Source of the DNA: an uncultured Eubacteriales bacterium
GTDB taxonomy: Bacteria > Bacillota > Clostridia > Christensenellales > Aristaeellaceae
Length of the DNA: 47,904 nt
Assembly (NCBI GenBank): GCA_902795275.1
Contig: CADBKQ010000016.1
Span: 1-47,904 of the forward strand
Direction: 5' to 3'
The position numbers and the translations under genes were made by a program. Below, one piece after another: positions 1-8,984 of the stretch (position 1 is its first letter; every line of letters begins with the position of its first letter). A model generated the notes under the pieces. The model had not been told where the DNA came from. It worked only from the letters and a program-made list of their open reading frames with translations, and did not search any database.

Positions 1-4
1 ATAA

Positions 5-26
5 GGTGGAGTAACATCCACCTTTT
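5..26 (+). terminator. Short hairpin with T-run upstream of tRNA-Asn
   Basis: GGTGGA (5-10) and TCCACC (17-22) form a six-pair stem with a six-base loop, followed by TTTT. It looks like the terminator of whatever lies upstream of the window; it ends exactly where the tRNA begins. Confidence 0.55.
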
Positions 27-99
<73 letters not shown>

Positions 100-103
100 T
101 GAA

Positions 104-146
104 AGAATCCTTGTAAATCAACGGTTTGCGAGGATTCTTCTTTTTT
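104..146 (+). terminator. Terminator after tRNA-Asn
   Basis: AGAATCCT and AGGATTCT form an eight-pair stem around a loop of about 19 bases, followed by a run rich in T (about 137-146). It lies immediately after the tRNA and would end its transcript. Confidence 0.75.
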
Positions 147-193
147 CTAATAGGTAAAAAACATTGAAAATATACACAAAAACAATGCCCGTT

Positions 194-214
194 TGGTAGA
201 CAAAATGGTAGACA
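194..214. repeat. Direct repeat TGGTAGACA x2, possible integrase arm sites
   Basis: TGGTAGACA occurs at 194-202 and again at 206-214, separated by three bases. Short direct repeats close to the 3' end of a tRNA gene are typical of arm-type sites used by tyrosine recombinases. No integrase gene remains in the window, so this reading is inference. Confidence 0.4.
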
Positions 215-267
215 GTTTATATTGAGCAACTATCCTTAAAATATAATTCAGAACAAACGACCTTCAT

Positions 268-450
268 CTAGACCGGAAAATCGACGGAGTAGTGATTAAA
301 ATCCGCCGACATGCAGTGATGATTGCCTTCCTTGGCCGGAACTTCGATAAACTGCCAGAATATCCAGGCATAGGTGTTCATGATCAGTTGAAGGAAAAGA
401 CCGTCATTGATCTGCTCATCATAATTGGTGGGCCAGATCGGATCATACAA
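268..450 (-). pseudogene. Unrecognised 60-codon fragment next to AlbA_2 remnant
   Basis: A 60-codon open stretch whose peptide is rich in aromatic residues and contains EGNHHCMSADFNHYSVDFPV at its end. It does not match a family I can name. It lies just downstream, in the same direction, of the AlbA_2-like remnant and in a different frame, so it may be another piece of a decayed gene. It could also be chance; amino-acid composition looks protein-like but there is no clear ribosome-binding site. Confidence 0.2.
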
Positions 451-454
451 TCAG

Positions 455-670
455 CGCGGGAAATCCATCACGAAATGTAGCCAAGAATGAGTCATCCGTT
501 TTGACATATCCTTGACCTGATAATTGCTGATAACGCTGATTCGCTTTGCAGTTCACGATAATCCCATCGGCAGATATATCGTATTCCGACACCAACGTTT
601 AATACAACGCGTTGTAGACGGCTTCGATTTTGTCAAAACCACGACCCTAAGCCTCAATCATGCCGCTGAC
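455..670 (-). pseudogene. Remnant of AlbA_2 (Schlafen-like) / RecG-related protein, C-terminal part
   Basis: Reading the minus strand from about 670, the translation contains SGMIEA*GRGFDKIEAVYN, then EYDISADGIIVNCKAN, with at least two in-frame stops. The pattern (IE-W-GRG--KI, then an EYDISADGI-V-CKAN strand) is what I know from the C-terminal part of AlbA_2-domain putative transcriptional regulators annotated as RecG-like ATP-binding proteins. One stop falls where tryptophan is expected (TAG for TGG). The N-terminal AlbA_2 domain is absent because the sequence upstream is unrelated. It is a decayed fragment, not an expressed gene. Such genes are common cargo of mobile islands, in keeping with the nearby tRNA and IS pieces. 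Confidence 0.5.
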
Positions 671-866
671 GTGTAAATTCCGGAAAAACGGTGTGCCTAA
701 TCCGCACCATCGGTGCGCTCAGTCCGTTTGAAACGGTGCGCTTTTTCTTCCTGCGGAGTTTGGTGTCGGGAAGAAGGGAGTGTGCCCCCGCGGCATAGGG
801 GGAAGGGGGGAAAGCCCTTCCCCCTAGAGAGCGGCCTAACGGTGCCCGACAAGCCGGGAGATGAAA
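671..866. other. Gene-free stretch with a strong perfect hairpin
   Basis: I see no gene here. Positions 796-807 (TAGGGGGAAGGG) pair perfectly with 815-826 (CCCTTCCCCCTA) across a seven-base loop. There is no T-run, so it is not a normal intrinsic terminator on the plus strand. It separates the AlbA_2 remnant from the IS21 remnant. Confidence 0.4.
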
Positions 867-1160
867 TCACCCCCGCATGCTACGGCCGTTCATCTCCAGC
901 CGGTAGGAACGGGGGTACTTGCAAAGTAAACGGTTATTCTCGTCGCAGATCCGGATCTCACTCATTGTCGCTTTGAGCATTGCAGGCCTTCCATGTCGCG
1001 TGTATAATACAGAGTAATAGTGGCCGTCATACTCAAGATGGTAGTTGTCGGGGACGCGCGGGAAGAATCTGTAGTCGCATACGGTAAAGATCCTGCCGGA
1101 CAGCGGACGCATTTGCGGCTTGTCAAACGTTTCGAATGCATAGCTCCTGGTTTTGCGGAT
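867..1160 (-). pseudogene. IS21-family transposase IstA, C-terminal fragment
   Basis: The minus-strand translation from about 1151 reads TRSYAFETFDKPQMRPLSG, then DYRFFPRVPDNYHLEYDGHY and YSVLY. The stretch V-DNYHLEYDGHYYSV-Y is the characteristic C-terminal beta-barrel of IstA-type transposases (Mu/IS21 integrase superfamily). The catalytic DDE core, helix-turn-helix and the istB partner are all missing, so this piece cannot transpose. A complementary, more N-terminal piece of an IstA gene lies at 6496-6740 on the opposite strand. The fragment ends close to the 3' end of the alcohol dehydrogenase remnant. Confidence 0.7.
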
Positions 1161-1246
1161 ATCTCCGGACTTGCGGAAGAAAGAACATAGAGAATAAGCC
1201 AAATGGCGGACTTTTCCAGCAGTTCCTCGTCTTTCTTACTGCCCAA

Positions 1247-1893
1247 TTAAATCATACTGCGGTACAGGGCTTTGATATCCTCCACGCTGGTGTCCCGGGG
1301 ATTGCCGGGGCGGCAGGCGTCGGCAAAAGCGCTGTCAGACAGGAACTGCATGTCCTCGTCCTTGAGAATGCCTTTCAGGTCAGCGGGGATGCCCACGTCC
1401 TTGCTCAGCTGCTTCACGGCCGCGATGGTGGCGCTGGCGGCGGCTTCATCGTCCATTGCGTCGATGCCGTCCACGCCCATGGCCTTGCCGATGGCGCGAT
1501 AACGCTTGCCCGCCACGGAGGCGTTGTATTCCAGGCCAAAGGGCAGGATGATGGCGCAGGCCACGCCGTGGGGGGTGCCATACAGGGCGGACAGGCCGTG
1601 GGCCATGCTGTGCACGATGCCCAGGCCCACGTTGGAGAAGCCCATGCCCGCGATGTACTGGCCCAGGGCCATGCCCTCCCGCCCGTCAGGATCGTTCCGC
1701 ACGGCGGCGCGCAGGCTGTGGCTGATGAGTTTGATGGCTTCCAGGTGGAACATATCGGAAATCGCGCAGTGACCCTTGGCGATGTAGCCCTCGATGGCGT
1801 GAGTCAGGGCGTCCATGCCGGTGGCGGCGGTAAGGCCCTTGGGCATGGTGCTCATCATGTCGGGATCGACCACGGCCACTTGCTCTGCCAATC
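1247..1893 (-). pseudogene. Iron-containing alcohol dehydrogenase, N-terminal half missing
   Basis: The peptide belongs to the group III (iron-dependent) alcohol dehydrogenases such as lactaldehyde reductase FucO and 1,3-propanediol dehydrogenase. It contains VVDPDMMSTMPKGLTAATGM, DALTHAIEGY and the metal-binding helix pattern with IVHSMAHGLSALYGTPHG. Only about 215 residues remain of the usual 380 or so; the NAD-binding N-terminal domain is absent. Homology stops around 1880-1893, where the reading frame runs into the end of the epimerase gene. The apparent Met codon at 1921 lies inside that other gene and is not a real start. Without the cofactor domain the product cannot be a working dehydrogenase. 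The cut looks like the scar of one deletion. Confidence 0.8.
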
Positions 1894-3177
1894 GCCCTGC
1901 TTCATGGATTCGCTCAAACATTCCCCGCCCCGGAATTTCGCCGCGCCTTGCACATCGGAAAGCGTCAATTCGCTTTCGGGCTTGGATTCGTCGTAGCCGT
2001 GGTCAATCGGAATGACCTTGTCCCAGTCGGTGAAATGGTTCATCTGGCTGGCCTTCTCCGGCAGGGCTTCCCAGCGCTTCCGGCTGCCCCAGTAAGCGTC
2101 GATGTGGTCCTCCATGTTGGCGTCGATGAAGTGCTTGGTGCCGTGCTCGCTGTTCAGGTGCTTTTTGAAGGTGCTCTTAATGATCGCCCCCATCAGCTTC
2201 TGCCCGCCGGGCAGCTTGCAGATGATCTTCCCGAAGGGCTTGGCCGCGCCTAACTCTTTCAGATAAGCGTCATAGAAATACTGCATGCTGTCGGAACGGA
2301 AGTGCAGGTAGTTTTCCAGCTTGTCCGAATCCAGGTAATACTGGCCGTGGAAATTCAGCGTAGCGTTGACCTTGGGATCGATCACATAGTCGATGTTCTT
2401 GATGCCGATTTCCCCGTACATGAGCTTATACATGGTGTAGGTGTCCACCCGGCAGCTTTCCCCGCCGCCGATGTTGTAGATGTGGCCCCAGAACGTTTCC
2501 GGCAATTGATGGCTTTCCGTATAAGCCGCCAGGTGGCACATAAGCCTGCCGCTGTCCCGGTCGGACACGTATTCCAGCACGTTGTCCAGGCAGTTGTGGA
2601 ACTGGATGGCGTCCCGAATCTTCGCCATGGCCGGGCCCATGATGCCGGTCTGCCGCAGGCTGGCCCAGTATTTCAGTCCGCTTTCGATGACGTACCGTTC
2701 CGCCGCGATTTTGGACACGGCGTAATAATCGAACATGCTGGGCTTGATGGGGTCGCCCACCCGACCCCAGTGGATGGGCGGCATCCGGTCACCGGTCTCG
2801 GCCACCGTGCCGATGTATACAAAGCGAGTGGTGTCGTTCTGTCTCAGCCTTTTGATTGCTTCGATCAGGTTACGGGTGCCGCCGAAATTGACTTCCATGG
2901 CCTTTTTCGGGTAATAGTCCGCAGCGGGGGAAACGAAAGCCGCCACGTGCAGGATGAGATCACAGCCCTTCACGGCGCTTTCCACAAAGGCCCCGTCTCT
3001 CAAATCCCCGAACAGGGTCTTGATCCGGCTGTTCCCTTCATAGGGCCTGAGCCGCTCCCGGCAGCGCGCATTGTCCAGATCCAGCACCACAATCTGATAG
3101 CTTCCCTTGTCCTCCGCCATCTGCTTCAGGCTTTCCAGCCCCATGCCGCCCGCCGCGCCGGTCAACAGTACTTTCAT
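1855..3177 (-). CDS. NAD-dependent epimerase/dehydratase (extended SDR), 3' end altered
   Basis: Extended short-chain dehydrogenase, probably acting on a nucleotide sugar or similar alcohol. A Rossmann motif LLTGAAGGMG lies at residues 4-13, a conserved Thr in IGTVAETG near 124, and the catalytic pair Y152-x3-K156 in YYAVSK. The start has a GGGAGGG ribosome-binding site. The C-terminal part up to about residue 428 (AKFRGGECLSESMKQGD) is family sequence; relatives I know continue into a Cys-containing tail ending near HWCPEC. Here the last dozen residues are instead alcohol dehydrogenase DNA read in the wrong frame, so the tail is lost. The catalytic domain is intact, so activity may persist. 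It is divergent from the TetR gene and may be its target. Confidence 0.8.
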   Translation of the reverse strand: MKVLLTGAAGGMGLESLKQMAEDKGSYQIVVLDLDNARCRERLRPYEGNSRIKTLFGDLRDGAFVESAVKGCDLILHVAAFVSPAADYYPKKAMEVNFGGTRNLIEAIKRLRQNDTTRFVYIGTVAETGDRMPPIHWGRVGDPIKPSMFDYYAVSKIAAERYVIESGLKYWASLRQTGIMGPAMAKIRDAIQFHNCLDNVLEYVSDRDSGRLMCHLAAYTESHQLPETFWGHIYNIGGGESCRVDTYTMYKLMYGEIGIKNIDYVIDPKVNATLNFHGQYYLDSDKLENYLHFRSDSMQYFYDAYLKELGAAKPFGKIICKLPGGQKLMGAIIKSTFKKHLNSEHGTKHFIDANMEDHIDAYWGSRKRWEALPEKASQMNHFTDWDKVIPIDHGYDESKPESELTLSDVQGAAKFRGGECLSESMKQGDWQSKWPWSIPT

Positions 3178-3199
3178 TTTCCGTCCCTCCCGAAAAGCC

Positions 3200-3256
3200 T
3201 TGACAATTTGGACGTTTCCGGGTAGTATTATATCAACACTGCGTTGACATTACAAT
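3200..3256. promoter_or_regulatory. Divergent promoters and candidate TetR operator
   Basis: For the TetR gene: TTGACA at 3200-3205, a 17-base spacer and TAGTAT at 3223-3228. For the epimerase on the other strand: TTGTAA (3256-3251), 18 bases, TATAAT (3232-3227). Between them TCAAC-ACTGC-GTTGA (3233-3247) is a perfect inverted repeat with five-base arms, placed to block both promoters. Assigning it to the neighbouring TetR protein is inference. Confidence 0.55.
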
Positions 3257-3349
3257 CAGCAGATGTTTTCAAAAAGTTGTGATGTCGACACATTCTGATG
3301 ATCTGTCGATTTCAGGACAGAAAAAAAGAAACTGATGGGGGAAGAAAAC

Positions 3350-3907
3350 ATGGCGACAAAAAACAACAGGCGAACCCAGATGACGCGCCTGCTGCTGAAA
3401 ACAGCGTTGATTGAGTTGATGCGGGAGAAGCCTTTCAGCCAACTCTCCATCAAAGACATTTGCGAACAGGCCGACCTGAACCGCACCACCTTCTATCTCC
3501 ATTATGACGACCAGACCGCCCTGCTTGCCGACGTGGAAGAGGAAGCGCAGCAAAAGGCGCTGGAATACCTGCGGAACGTGAAACCCGCCGCCGACGCGCC
3601 CGCGATGATCGAAGCGTTCCTGCGCTACATTCAGGAGCGCGCCGACCTGTTCCGCATCCTGTTCTGCGACGCGGGGAGCGAGGATTACCGCGGCCGCTTT
3701 ATTCAAAATACGCTGGAAAGCCTGCGCCTCAATATCCCCATGTCTTGTTCACCGGAGGAAGAACCCTATGTGCTGTGCTTTTTGATGCAGGGCAGCGTCC
3801 ACATGATTATGGAATGGATCAAACGGGATTTTGATATTGACGCAAAGCAATTGGCCTGTTTGATTTATCAGGCCTGCAATCGCGTTGCGCCTTCACATTT
3901 GAACTGA
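3350..3907 (+). CDS. TetR/AcrR-family transcriptional regulator
   Basis: A 185-residue DNA-binding repressor. The N-terminal helix-turn-helix (about residues 28-50) reads LSIKDICEQADLNRTTFYLH, a typical TetR recognition helix; the remainder resembles the TetR_C_8/DhaS-like ligand-binding domain. I chose the ATG at 3350 because GGGGGAAG sits just ahead of it; an in-frame ATG at 3335 would place that ribosome-binding site inside the gene. It lies between the divergent epimerase gene and an MMPL exporter, and TetR proteins often control such exporters. The ligand is unknown. Confidence 0.88.
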   Translation: MATKNNRRTQMTRLLLKTALIELMREKPFSQLSIKDICEQADLNRTTFYLHYDDQTALLADVEEEAQQKALEYLRNVKPAADAPAMIEAFLRYIQERADLFRILFCDAGSEDYRGRFIQNTLESLRLNIPMSCSPEEEPYVLCFLMQGSVHMIMEWIKRDFDIDAKQLACLIYQACNRVAPSHLN

Positions 3908-4040
3908 TTTTCCTTTTTGCAATTGATCGCCGAAAGAATCGTGCGTGGCTTATCTTATTCAAGGCAGATATCATCCATGATGCCAAAAGAAGGCGCTGTC
4001 ATGATTTACTTCCTGTTATCCATAGAAAGAGGTAATACGG

Positions 4041-6487
4041 ATGAAAACGAAACTGGCGTCATTTGTCGTTGTTTACCGTCGGGCTATCTTTGCCCTGATG
4101 CAGTTCATCGCGGTCATCTGCGCGGTCTTGGTCACACAGGTTGAAATCAATGAAGACCTGACGCGATACCTGCCGGACAAATCGGCCATGAAGCAGGGAA
4201 TAGACATCATGTCAGATGAGTTCCCTAAAGTGCAGACCAGCCAGACGATCCGCGTCATGTTCGATCATCTGAAGCCGGAAGAAAAAGAAGGCATCCTCGA
4301 AAGGCTGAAAAGCATTCCGTATGTGACAGATGTCGCCTGGCGGGCAGACGACCCGGATTACAGCCGGGATGGTCATACGTTGTATGTTGTCAGCACGGAC
4401 GCGGGGTATAAATCCGTGGAAATGAAAGCTTTCAAAAAGGCGCTTGACCGTGATTTTCCGGGTTATGAGATTGCCTGGCACGATGACGACGTGGGAATCC
4501 CCGAGGTGCCGGCATGGATATTGCTCAGCGGGGTCGCCGCCATCCTTCTGATCCTGCTTGCCATGTGCGGGTCGTGGATCGAACCTTTTCTCTTCCTTGC
4601 GGGCATCGGTTTTGCGGTAATCATCAATCAGGGAACCAACATCTTTCTGGGGAGCGTTTCCACCGTGACCGCTTCCATGTCCGCGATCCTGCAGCTGGTG
4701 CTTTCCATGGATTATTCCATTATCCTGAGCAACCGCTTTAAACAGGAAAGAGCAAAGAACGACGATATCGCCGCTTCGATGAAAACCGCAGTCGTCAATT
4801 CCTATTCATCGGTTGTTTCCAGCGGCATGACGACGGTTGCCGGACTTCTGATGCTCGTGTTCATGAGCTTCAAAATAGGAATGGATTTGGGGATTGTCCT
4901 GGCGAAAGGCGTATTCCTCAGCATGTTTTGCGTGCTGGCGATCATGCCCGGAATCCTTATTTCCTGTAACAGCCTGATCCGGAAAACGGCTAAGAAATCC
5001 CTCCGGATCCCGACAAAAGCTCTCGCGGTATTCTCGAATAAAACGCACACCGCGATCACAGCGGCATTTGTGGTCGTGATGGCGGGCGCATTCGTCCTGC
5101 AGCAGCAGACAGGAATTGTTTACACCATGCAGCGGGAAAATCCGGTTGCGGAGATTTTCCCGCTGACAATATGATGGTGCTTGTTTACCATAACGATGAT
5201 GAACCTGAGATCTGCCGGATGCTGGAAGAGGACGGCAATGTGAAATCCGTCGCCTGTTATTATTCAGCGCTCGCCACCCCGTACACGGCGGAGGAAATGG
5301 CACGGAACATGCCGGAGATGCAGGAAGGCATGAAGCTGGACGGAGATCTCCTTTCCATGATCTACTATCTCCGATATGCGGAGGATCAGCCGCTGAAAAT
5401 GACCGCGGCGGAGTTTTTGTCCTTTCTTTCCGAACATGTCGCAGGGAACGAGATGTTCGAGGCATACATGAGCGAAGATCAGCGGGAGATGCTTTCCCGG
5501 GTCGGGAGTTTTTCGGGAATGGTCAGCCTGTTGGCCGGGAACGCTCCGATGACGCTGAAGCAGATGGCCGAAACGTTTTCAAGGTTCTCGTCCGATATGA
5601 ACGAAGAATCGCTGGAGCTGCTGTTCCTGTACCGGGAGGGCCTTGATAACGGCGATCCGCAGTGGACGATGACGATGGAGGAAATGTTTGAGTTTCTGTA
5701 CGGAACGGTTCAGCATGATCCGCGTTTCTCACCGCTGCTGGGCGAGGACGCGAAAGCCGCGCTTTCCGACGCGAAGGAAGCGTTGGATGCAGGGAAAGCG
5801 CAGCTGGTAGGAGCAAAGCATTCCCGAATGATTATCACAACCAAATACCCCGATGAAGCCGAAGAAACGTTCCGGTTTATCGACCGGCTTTCCTCCGCAT
5901 GCGAAAAAGGATTCGCCGGAAAATATTATCTGATTGGCAATTCGGCGATGAACCTGGAAATGTCACGTTCCTTTGGCGGCGAGTATCTGTTTATCACCAT
6001 TCTGACGGCAGTTGTGATCTTCCTGATTGTTTCCCTGTCAACCAGATCGTTCATGATCCCGCTGATCCTTGTGCTGATTGTCCAAACCGGCGTGTTTATT
6101 ACAGTGGCTAGCATCGGCATTTTCGGGGGCAGTATTTATTACCTGGCCCTGTTGATTGTCCAGTGCATTCTGATGGGCGCGACGATCGACTATGGCATTC
6201 TGTTTACGAACTATTACATTGAAAACCGGAAGAATACAAGCACGTTTGAGGTGGTCAGGAAGACGTATGAAGGCGCGATCCATACGATTACAACTTCAGG
6301 ACTGATTCTGGTGATCGTGCCGTCGATTGTGGGCAGGTTTTTCCAGGAGCCGACGATTACCGCCATTGTGGATACGATCGCCTGCGGCTCGCTGGCTGCC
6401 ATCATCCTGATTCTGATTTGCCTTCCGGGAATTCTGATCAGTTTTGATAAGCTGGTGATCAGAAATATCTGGTTCCAGACAATCTGA
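4041..6487 (+). pseudogene. MMPL/RND-family membrane exporter split by one frameshift
   Basis: Two consecutive frames, 4041-5174 (377 residues) and 5171-6487 (438 residues), together make one MMPL-type RND transporter with two similar halves. The first half starts with a membrane helix, an outside loop (NEDLTRYLPDKSAMKQG, IMSDEFP) and a cluster of helices with SMDYSIILSNR. The second repeats this with MGATIDYGILFTNYY. The break is in front of NMMVLVYHNDDE: adding one C to the TTTTCCC run around 5155-5161 restores EIFP-DN-MVLVYHN, a pattern I know from intact relatives. The stop and the downstream ATG overlap as ATGA, so coupled production of two half-proteins is conceivable. A sequencing error or a recent mutation is the simplest explanation. 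Ribosome-binding site AGAGGTAA precedes 4041. Confidence 0.8.
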
Positions 6488-6495
6488 AGACTGCC

Positions 6496-6740
6496 GTGAC
6501 CAAGCATACCAAGGATGAATTCATATTGAATTCGGTATTCTCGGATCTGGAGGACTTTTACGATACCATTGTGCTGCCACCGCCACCGCGCAAACCAAAG
6601 GGAAAACCAACGGTCGAAAACCACGTAAAGTTCCTGGAAACGCATCTGCTTGAAAGGCTGAAACACAAAGTCTTTACAAGCATGGAAGCACTTAATGAAG
6701 AAACCCAACAAATAATAGCGGCAGTCAATCAAGACAGCTT
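6496..6740 (+). pseudogene. IS21-family transposase IstA, internal fragment
   Basis: The translation contains DFYDTIVLPPPPRKPKGKPT, then VENHVKFLETHLLERLKHK and FTSMEALNEETQQIIAAVN. The run K-TVEN-V---ETHLLE-L----F-S-EELN is the region just after the DDE catalytic core in IstA proteins. Both the upstream core and the downstream C-terminal domain are absent; the homology ends at about 6740 shortly before a hairpin. The missing C-terminal domain is what is found at 867-1160, on the other strand. It starts only nine bases after the stop codon of the MMPL gene, so it is certainly inserted or rearranged sequence. Confidence 0.7.
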
Positions 6741-6750
6741 GAATCAACTT

Positions 6751-6784
6751 AAGGGCTGCTGCAATTTACGACAGCCCCTTTTTG
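6751..6784 (+). terminator. Intrinsic terminator after istA fragment
   Basis: AAGGGCTG (6751-6758) pairs with CAGCCCCTT (6772-6780) with one bulged C, and a run of T follows. It would stop transcription coming from the MMPL gene. Confidence 0.6.
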
Positions 6785-6946
6785 TTTTCTTTATTTGCTT
6801 TCCAACAGAGGGAATGAACATCATGGCTTATCATCCGGGCTTTTGTCATGCTGGGTTGACAGCATAAGCGTTAAAAGAAAAGATAATGTGACTAAGCAAT
6901 CCTAACGGACTCAAAAGTACCTGTTCAAATGGGACAGAGCATGCTT

Positions 6947-8281
6947 TTATTGGTTATCATCGTCGCAAGTCCAGTATTCGCCGCAGAAGCCTTCAAGCAA
7001 GCAACCGACAGCCCATGGCATCAGTGCAAACCAGGTGCTTGCGGGACTGCCATCCGGATAGCGTTCGGTCAGCAAGCCTTGACTATAACAAAAGCGTTCG
7101 GACATCCAACCAGCCTTGCCATAATCATACTCGCGGTCGTAACGGGCAAAGGTCTGCAATCCCCAGGCAATCGTGTCGTTCTTGCGGCTGCGGATGTAAG
7201 CATCCTCTTGATAAGTCAGGTAGTACAGCATCTCATCCACGACCGTAGAGGACATGGGATGAATATGCGGATTGACAACGGAGGTCACGCTTCCGCCGCA
7301 GCTGCTCCAGCCATGGCTGAGCGGCGGCACCTGGATGGGCGAATTGTAACAGAACTTGAAAGTGAATTCACATTCCAGCGCATCGCGCAGGTGCTCCAGC
7401 AAATAGGCTTTTTCGGTCAGCTGATGCAGCCTGCGTACTGCACGCATATAGGCAAGCACACCCTCGGAATCAATTTGCTTGTCGATATCCAACGGGCCGC
7501 CGTAACAGCAGACCTGGGCAACATAATGATCGTAATAGTGCATTTCACTGGCAAGCAGTTTGTCCAAACCGGTCTGATCGCCGGTGATGGTACGCAGATA
7601 GGCGGCAGCAGCCAGACACCACACGCCGCTCATGGAATCATAGCAGAGGCCTGCGCCGGTCTTTTCGGACATCACATAGGGATACTCGCCATCGCCATTG
7701 ATGGTCGTTTCCACCTTTTGCATGGCGCGTTCAACAAAAGAAAGCCAATCTGCGTGCGCAGCCCCGTTGGCAAGCTCGACCTCATAAGCACGCAGGATGC
7801 TGTACAATGTCTGACCTACCAGATAACCGGTGTGACCCGGAACAGGAAGGCGGTCAAACCACCAGCCGCGGTTGCTCCATTTGCCTTTGTCACAGACTGT
7901 CCAGGGCAGGCCGGACGAAGGATTCATACCATGATCGATGATGTTCTGAATAAAGCGCAACGCATGACTCCGCATCGTCTGGTCATGCAGTTTGTGTGCA
8001 GAGAGCAGCAAGGGCATTGCTGCTGAAAGACCATTTGTCCAGCTGGTGGACGGCAGCGGACGATACTCCATGTGGTCGCCGCGATCAAACACGAATCCGG
8101 CATAGGCCTGCCGCTCCTCCATCCATGCGTCATGGTCGAGAGCCCCGGCCAGAAGTCTGACGGCTTCCTGCAGGTTTGCACCCTCGCGTGGCGTTTGATG
8201 GTACAACGCATACACGCTGCGAATGATCTGATGCACACAGCGCACATTGTCAGCTGTCTGATCAAAAGCATACAGCAGGTA
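6947..8281 (-). pseudogene. Alpha/alpha-barrel glycosidase-like protein, N-terminus missing
   Basis: A 432-residue open frame (a GTG at 8245 is the first possible start) that reads on without a stop to about 8281. It is rich in Trp, Tyr and His with repeated helix pairs (e.g. GLPWTVCDKGKWSNRGWWFD, SGVWCLAAAAYLRTITGD), as in six-hairpin (alpha/alpha)6 barrel glycosidases and polysaccharide lyases. I cannot assign a family. The sequence ahead of the GTG (YLLYAFDQTADN) still looks like the inside of a protein and there is no ribosome-binding site, so I think the 5' part is lost. It meets a likewise truncated, divergent AraC gene at about 8270-8285. Confidence 0.55.
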
Positions 8282-8537
8282 TTATTTTGAGCGGATGTTT
8301 TCCGAATGTATCGGCGTTTCTTTCCACGATTTTCTCATCAAGCAGCGGCTGAACCACAGCAAACGCTGCCTGATCCAAAGCGATGAACCGATTACCAGCA
8401 TCGCTCACAGCTCCGGCTTCAACAGCATTGCCACCTTCAACCGATCCTTCCAGACCTACGAGGGCATGTCGCCGTCAGATTATCGGAAATTGAAAGAGTA
8501 CCAACCCTATCCTATTTCAGGACAAGAGAACAGATAA
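8280..8537 (+). pseudogene. AraC-family regulator, C-terminal DNA-binding half only
   Basis: The reading frame contains YYFERMFSECIGVSFHDFL, then QRLNHSKRCLIQSD and PITSIAHSSGFNSIATFNRS with F-YEGMSPSDYRKL. This is the two-helix-turn-helix domain of AraC/XylS regulators, but the domain's first helices and the whole sensor domain are missing. There is no start with a ribosome-binding site; the ATG at 8295 is internal. The neighbouring glycosidase-like gene is cut at the same place. In life the pair was presumably divergent, with the regulator controlling the carbohydrate gene. Confidence 0.75.
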
Positions 8538-8984
8538 TCATGATCCTGCGATGGTGGGTACGCATAGTGTTCCGAATCCATATGTCCATATATGTGCCCT
8601 TAACGATCGGCAATGAGCATTTCATCGTTCCTGCCGAAATGCCGGATCACGCGGATATCTTCCACAAGTACTACGCCCGGGCTCATGAGCATGCGTGCCG
8701 CTCATCACCCGCATACGCCTTTCCGATGCTTCACTGCGTACTATGAAGGGCTATCTGCATCACTTTCCCGTTTTATGGACAGCTCCTGAGAAAGAAAAAA
8801 AGATACATGAATATGGAAATATAACCAGATTTTACCAATTTAGTAATCAAGAAAAAAGTTGACAGATCACACAATATTTCGATCCATCAGCTCTTTCTGC
8901 CCTACAGCCTATCGGCCATGATTTTATAGTTCCATATGACCATAAGCTCAACAGTTTGCAAGGATTTTTTATGTTTCTGAGTAT
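8538..8984. other. Gene-free stretch
   Basis: I see no supportable gene. A 68-codon open frame at 8540-8746 lacks a ribosome-binding site and a recognisable peptide. The part after about 8760 is AT-rich compared with the rest of the window. Confidence 0.4.

Noticed and set aside
1136..1996. 286-codon plus-strand frame opposite the dehydrogenase remnant
   Set aside because: Low-complexity Gly/Ala/His composition; the minus strand carries the clear dehydrogenase motifs.
8540..8746. 68-codon plus-strand frame
   Set aside because: No ribosome-binding site, no recognisable family, and it lies among decayed genes.
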